The notes beneath the pieces were generated by a model, which saw only the letters and a list, made by a program, of their open reading frames with translations, did not search any database and was not told the origin of the DNA. Position numbers and translations under genes: made by a program. A stretch of 7,213 nt of DNA, taken from positions 1,797 to 9,009 of the forward strand of contig JAQTWR010000091.1 in NCBI GenBank assembly GCA_028689195.1, in the 5' to 3' direction. The DNA comes from Anaerolineales bacterium. Its GTDB lineage: Bacteria > Chloroflexota > Anaerolineae > Anaerolineales > Villigracilaceae. Of this stretch, positions 5,311-7,213 are shown piece after piece (positions within the stretch are counted from its first letter, which is position 1; each line of letters begins with the position of its first letter).

Positions 5311-6311
5311 CAAAGAAAACAACTCAATGTTGGTGCGGTAATTCAGACTTGCTTGATTATTCGCCCACCTACTCGCATTGCGCGGCTTGCGATACGCTTA
5401 TATTGAAGGAATGGCCCTTTGAAGACCCAACCCACGTAAACGATCAAGGCGAAATTTACGGCAAGGACTATTTCTTAAAACACCTGCCCGAAAGCTATGG
5501 ATTGCCGTCTCTCTATGAGCGGGCGCGTCAAGATTTGACGGGGCGTACTCCATACTGGCTGCGCGCCCTCCTGAAATATCGTCTGCCGTCCGCAAAGGTT
5601 TTGGAATTGGGCAGCGCGCACGGCGGGTTTGTGGCTTTTTTGTGTTGGGCTGGATATGATGCAACGGGCTTGGAACTCAGCCCGTGGTTGACTGAATTTG
5701 CGCGCGAAACGTTCGGCGTTCCGCTTTTGCAGGGTCCTTTGGAAGATCAGAATATCGAAAAGTCTTCGTTGGGCGTCATCGCGCACATGGATGTTTTGGA
5801 ACATTTACCCGATCCTGTAAACACCATGAAGACAGCCGCTAACTTCCTTAGCCCAAATGGGCTTATGCTGTTGCAGACGCCCTGTTTTGATCCGCATAAA
5901 TCCTATCAGGACTTGTTGGATTCCAATCACGCTTTTTTGATTCATTTCAAAGAGTTGGAACACCTTTATTTGTTTTCTAAAAAATCCTTGCAGATGCTTT
6001 TTTTCGCGCTGGGTTTTGAGTATGTCGTTTTCGAGCCTGCCATCTTCTCTCAATATGATATGTTCGCGGTTGTCAGCCGCGAACCATTGAATCCAGTTCC
6101 GCAAGAAGAGCAGGTTGCCGCGTTGCAAAAAACGCCGTCTGGGCGATTGATTCTGGCATTACTCGATATGTATGATAAAGCCGAAAATCTTCAACATCAT
6201 GCAGATGCGCGCCTGAAAATTGTAGAGGAGCAGAGCGCGGAAATCGCCTTGCTTCGTTCCGTAGCGCAGGAGCGGCTTGACCTGATAGAAAAACTCCACA
6301 AAGAAAATTAA
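5307..6311 (+). CDS. SAM-dependent methyltransferase with N-terminal cysteine cluster and C-terminal coiled coil
   Basis: This 334-residue protein has three parts. Residues 1-33 hold Cys8, Cys10, Cys25 and Cys28 in a CWCGN...CAAC pattern, probably a zinc knuckle. Residues of about 75-260 are a class I methyltransferase: VLELGSAHGGF (98-108), GLELS (121-125), MDVLEHLPDP (161-170) and a later FEPAIFSQYDMF segment. Residues of about 285-334 are a charged coiled coil with a 21-residue repeat (Arg302 and Arg323 in equivalent ARLKIVEE and ERLDLIEK units). I recognise the CWCGN/ELGSAHGGF type as one often found in surface-polysaccharide clusters, but its acceptor is not known to me. It lacks the extra C-terminal domain of TylC3-type sugar C-methyltransferases. 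The ATG overlaps the previous stop; the only upstream purine-rich site (GGAAAAG) is weak, so translation probably depends on coupling. A role in capping or decorating the glycan is inferred. Confidence 0.86.
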   Translation: MTKKTTQCWCGNSDLLDYSPTYSHCAACDTLILKEWPFEDPTHVNDQGEIYGKDYFLKHLPESYGLPSLYERARQDLTGRTPYWLRALLKYRLPSAKVLELGSAHGGFVAFLCWAGYDATGLELSPWLTEFARETFGVPLLQGPLEDQNIEKSSLGVIAHMDVLEHLPDPVNTMKTAANFLSPNGLMLLQTPCFDPHKSYQDLLDSNHAFLIHFKELEHLYLFSKKSLQMLFFALGFEYVVFEPAIFSQYDMFAVVSREPLNPVPQEEQVAALQKTPSGRLILALLDMYDKAENLQHHADARLKIVEEQSAEIALLRSVAQERLDLIEKLHKEN

Positions 6312-6353
6312 CGGGACGCTAAAGAATATGCGTTTCTGCAAAGGTGAAAAGTA
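6312..6353 (+). other. Short intergenic spacer carrying a decamer shared with 1761-1770
   Basis: This 42-base spacer begins within ACGGGACGCT (6311-6320, overlapping the last base of the stop codon). The decamer also occurs once in the other gap, at 1761-1770. No hairpin followed by a T run is present, so transcription probably continues into the glycosyltransferase gene. Confidence 0.5.
6341..6346 (+). promoter_or_regulatory. Ribosome binding site of the glycosyltransferase gene
   Basis: AAGGTG stands seven bases before the ATG at 6354 and supports that start. Confidence 0.6.
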
Positions 6354-7213
6354 ATGAAGACGTGTTTGGTTAACTTATACGACCTTGATCCGCCGCGCAA
6401 TGGCGGCATGAGTCGCGTCGCGCTCCTTGTCAGCCGTATCTTGGCGGACTACGATGAATTGGGATACGCCAAAGTATTCTTTGCGGTAGGCTGGCGCTAT
6501 AGCGCGCAGTTCAGGGAGTGGCTCGGCTCCTCTGGCGGCACGCTAATTCCTGTAATGCCTGAAGCCGCGCCGTCGCTGTGGCTTGAATCGCTTAAGCCCG
6601 ACATTGTCATCAATCCTCTTTTTGGTATGACTCCGACCGCAAATTGGAATGGATACACCGGCGCGGTTAATGTCGCTTCTATGCCCGACGCTTTGGCTTT
6701 GGATAAACCGCATCTGTTTTCAGAAGCGGAATTGATCTACCGCCGCGCGGTTTACGACCAACTCAAACAGTCCGATTTAGTCGTGACTATATCCGAACAC
6801 GCGCGCAGCCGCCTGATGCATCATTTGGATTTGAAACAGGAGCAGGTTGCCGTTATCCCGCTGGCGGGCGACGACTTGCGTTCCGGCGGCGCTGCCGCGC
6901 AAAATAAAGCGCTCCCATCCTCGCCTTACGTTCTTTATCCCGCCAATGGCTGGCCTCATAAACGCCATGATTTATTGTTGCAGGCGATGAAAATTGTTTG
7001 GGAAAGCCGTCCCGATGTATCTTTGGTTTTAACAGGATGGCGCGCTCCTGATTACATTTCAGAATTGGCGGCGCGTTACGACTGTCCCATAGATAAGATT
7101 GTTGATTTGGGATATGTCGCCTCGCAAGCGATGGATTCTTTATACCGAAACGCCGAAGCGCTCATGTTCGTGTCGGAGTACGAGGGATTTTGTATGCCCG
7201 TTCTCGAAGCAAT
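6354..7213 (+). CDS. GT-B glycosyltransferase, GT4-like (3' partial)
   Basis: The frame stays open from ATG 6354 to the window end, giving 286 residues of a protein that would usually be about 350-400. It should transfer a sugar from a nucleotide donor to the growing glycan on the cytoplasmic face. The N-terminal domain has the NGGMSR loop (17-21 area) of GT4 enzymes. VVTISEHAR (143-151) leads to the C-terminal Rossmann domain, where YPANGWPHKRHDLLL (195-209) is the usual donor-side strand and loop with the K-R/K-H/N-x-x-LL pattern. LGYV (252-255) and SEYEGFCMPVLEA (274-286) follow; the latter holds the E-x7-E motif (Glu277 and Glu285) of retaining GT4 enzymes. The window ends just after it, so the last helices are missing. 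Donor and acceptor cannot be deduced. It belongs to the same transcription direction and very likely to the same operon as the methyltransferases. Confidence 0.9.
   Translation, partial: MKTCLVNLYDLDPPRNGGMSRVALLVSRILADYDELGYAKVFFAVGWRYSAQFREWLGSSGGTLIPVMPEAAPSLWLESLKPDIVINPLFGMTPTANWNGYTGAVNVASMPDALALDKPHLFSEAELIYRRAVYDQLKQSDLVVTISEHARSRLMHHLDLKQEQVAVIPLAGDDLRSGGAAAQNKALPSSPYVLYPANGWPHKRHDLLLQAMKIVWESRPDVSLVLTGWRAPDYISELAARYDCPIDKIVDLGYVASQAMDSLYRNAEALMFVSEYEGFCMPVLEA

Noticed and set aside
6312..6353. Terminator between the second methyltransferase and the glycosyltransferase
   Set aside because: Only a four-pair stem (ACGC/GCGT) can be drawn and no T run follows.
1..7213. tRNA, rRNA, CRISPR array, insertion sequence or transposase
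   Set aside because: I saw no regularly spaced repeats, transposase motifs, terminal inverted repeats flanking a gene, or RNA-gene signatures on either strand.

Overview
The window reads as one uninterrupted stretch of a surface-glycan biosynthesis and export locus. Every gene supported here is on the + strand, and most junctions are 4-base stop/start overlaps or short gaps, so it looks like a polycistronic unit. Both ends are cut inside genes. The organism is a bacterium of moderate GC that uses ATG, GTG and TTG starts with recognisable Shine-Dalgarno sites. The style of the proteins (long Wzt-type ATPase, CWCGN-type methyltransferase with a coiled-coil tail, several PAPS sulfotransferases beside an ABC exporter) recalls Chloroflexota (Anaerolineae) or Cyanobacteria. 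That placement is a guess from family resemblance; no marker gene is present.

Layout. 1-350: C-terminal part of an ABC-2 polysaccharide permease (Wzm type). 347-1741: its ATPase partner (Wzt type) with an extra C-terminal carbohydrate-recognition-like domain. 1742-1888: the only sizeable gap (147 bases), with inverted repeats and a possible 18-codon micro-ORF overlapping the next start. 1889-2755: a PAPS-dependent sulfotransferase with the full motif set. 2790-3623 and 3620-4450: two tandem paralogous sulfotransferases of a different subgroup. 4474-5310: a class I SAM methyltransferase. 5307-6311: a second SAM methyltransferase with an N-terminal four-cysteine cluster and a C-terminal coiled coil. 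6354 to the end: a GT-B (GT4-like) glycosyltransferase, cut by the window end.

How they work together (inference from families and context). Glycosyltransferases build a lipid-linked glycan on the cytoplasmic face. Sulfotransferases and methyltransferases decorate it or cap its non-reducing end. The Wzm/Wzt pair exports it, and the Wzt C-terminal domain may read the finished cap. The cluster therefore predicts a sulfated and methylated extracellular polysaccharide or glycolipid exported by the ABC-dependent route.

The points most worth checking are the apparent loss of the canonical catalytic histidine in both tandem sulfotransferases, the WbdD-like arrangement of methyltransferase plus coiled coil next to a Wzt with a recognition domain, and the structured gap upstream of the first sulfotransferase.
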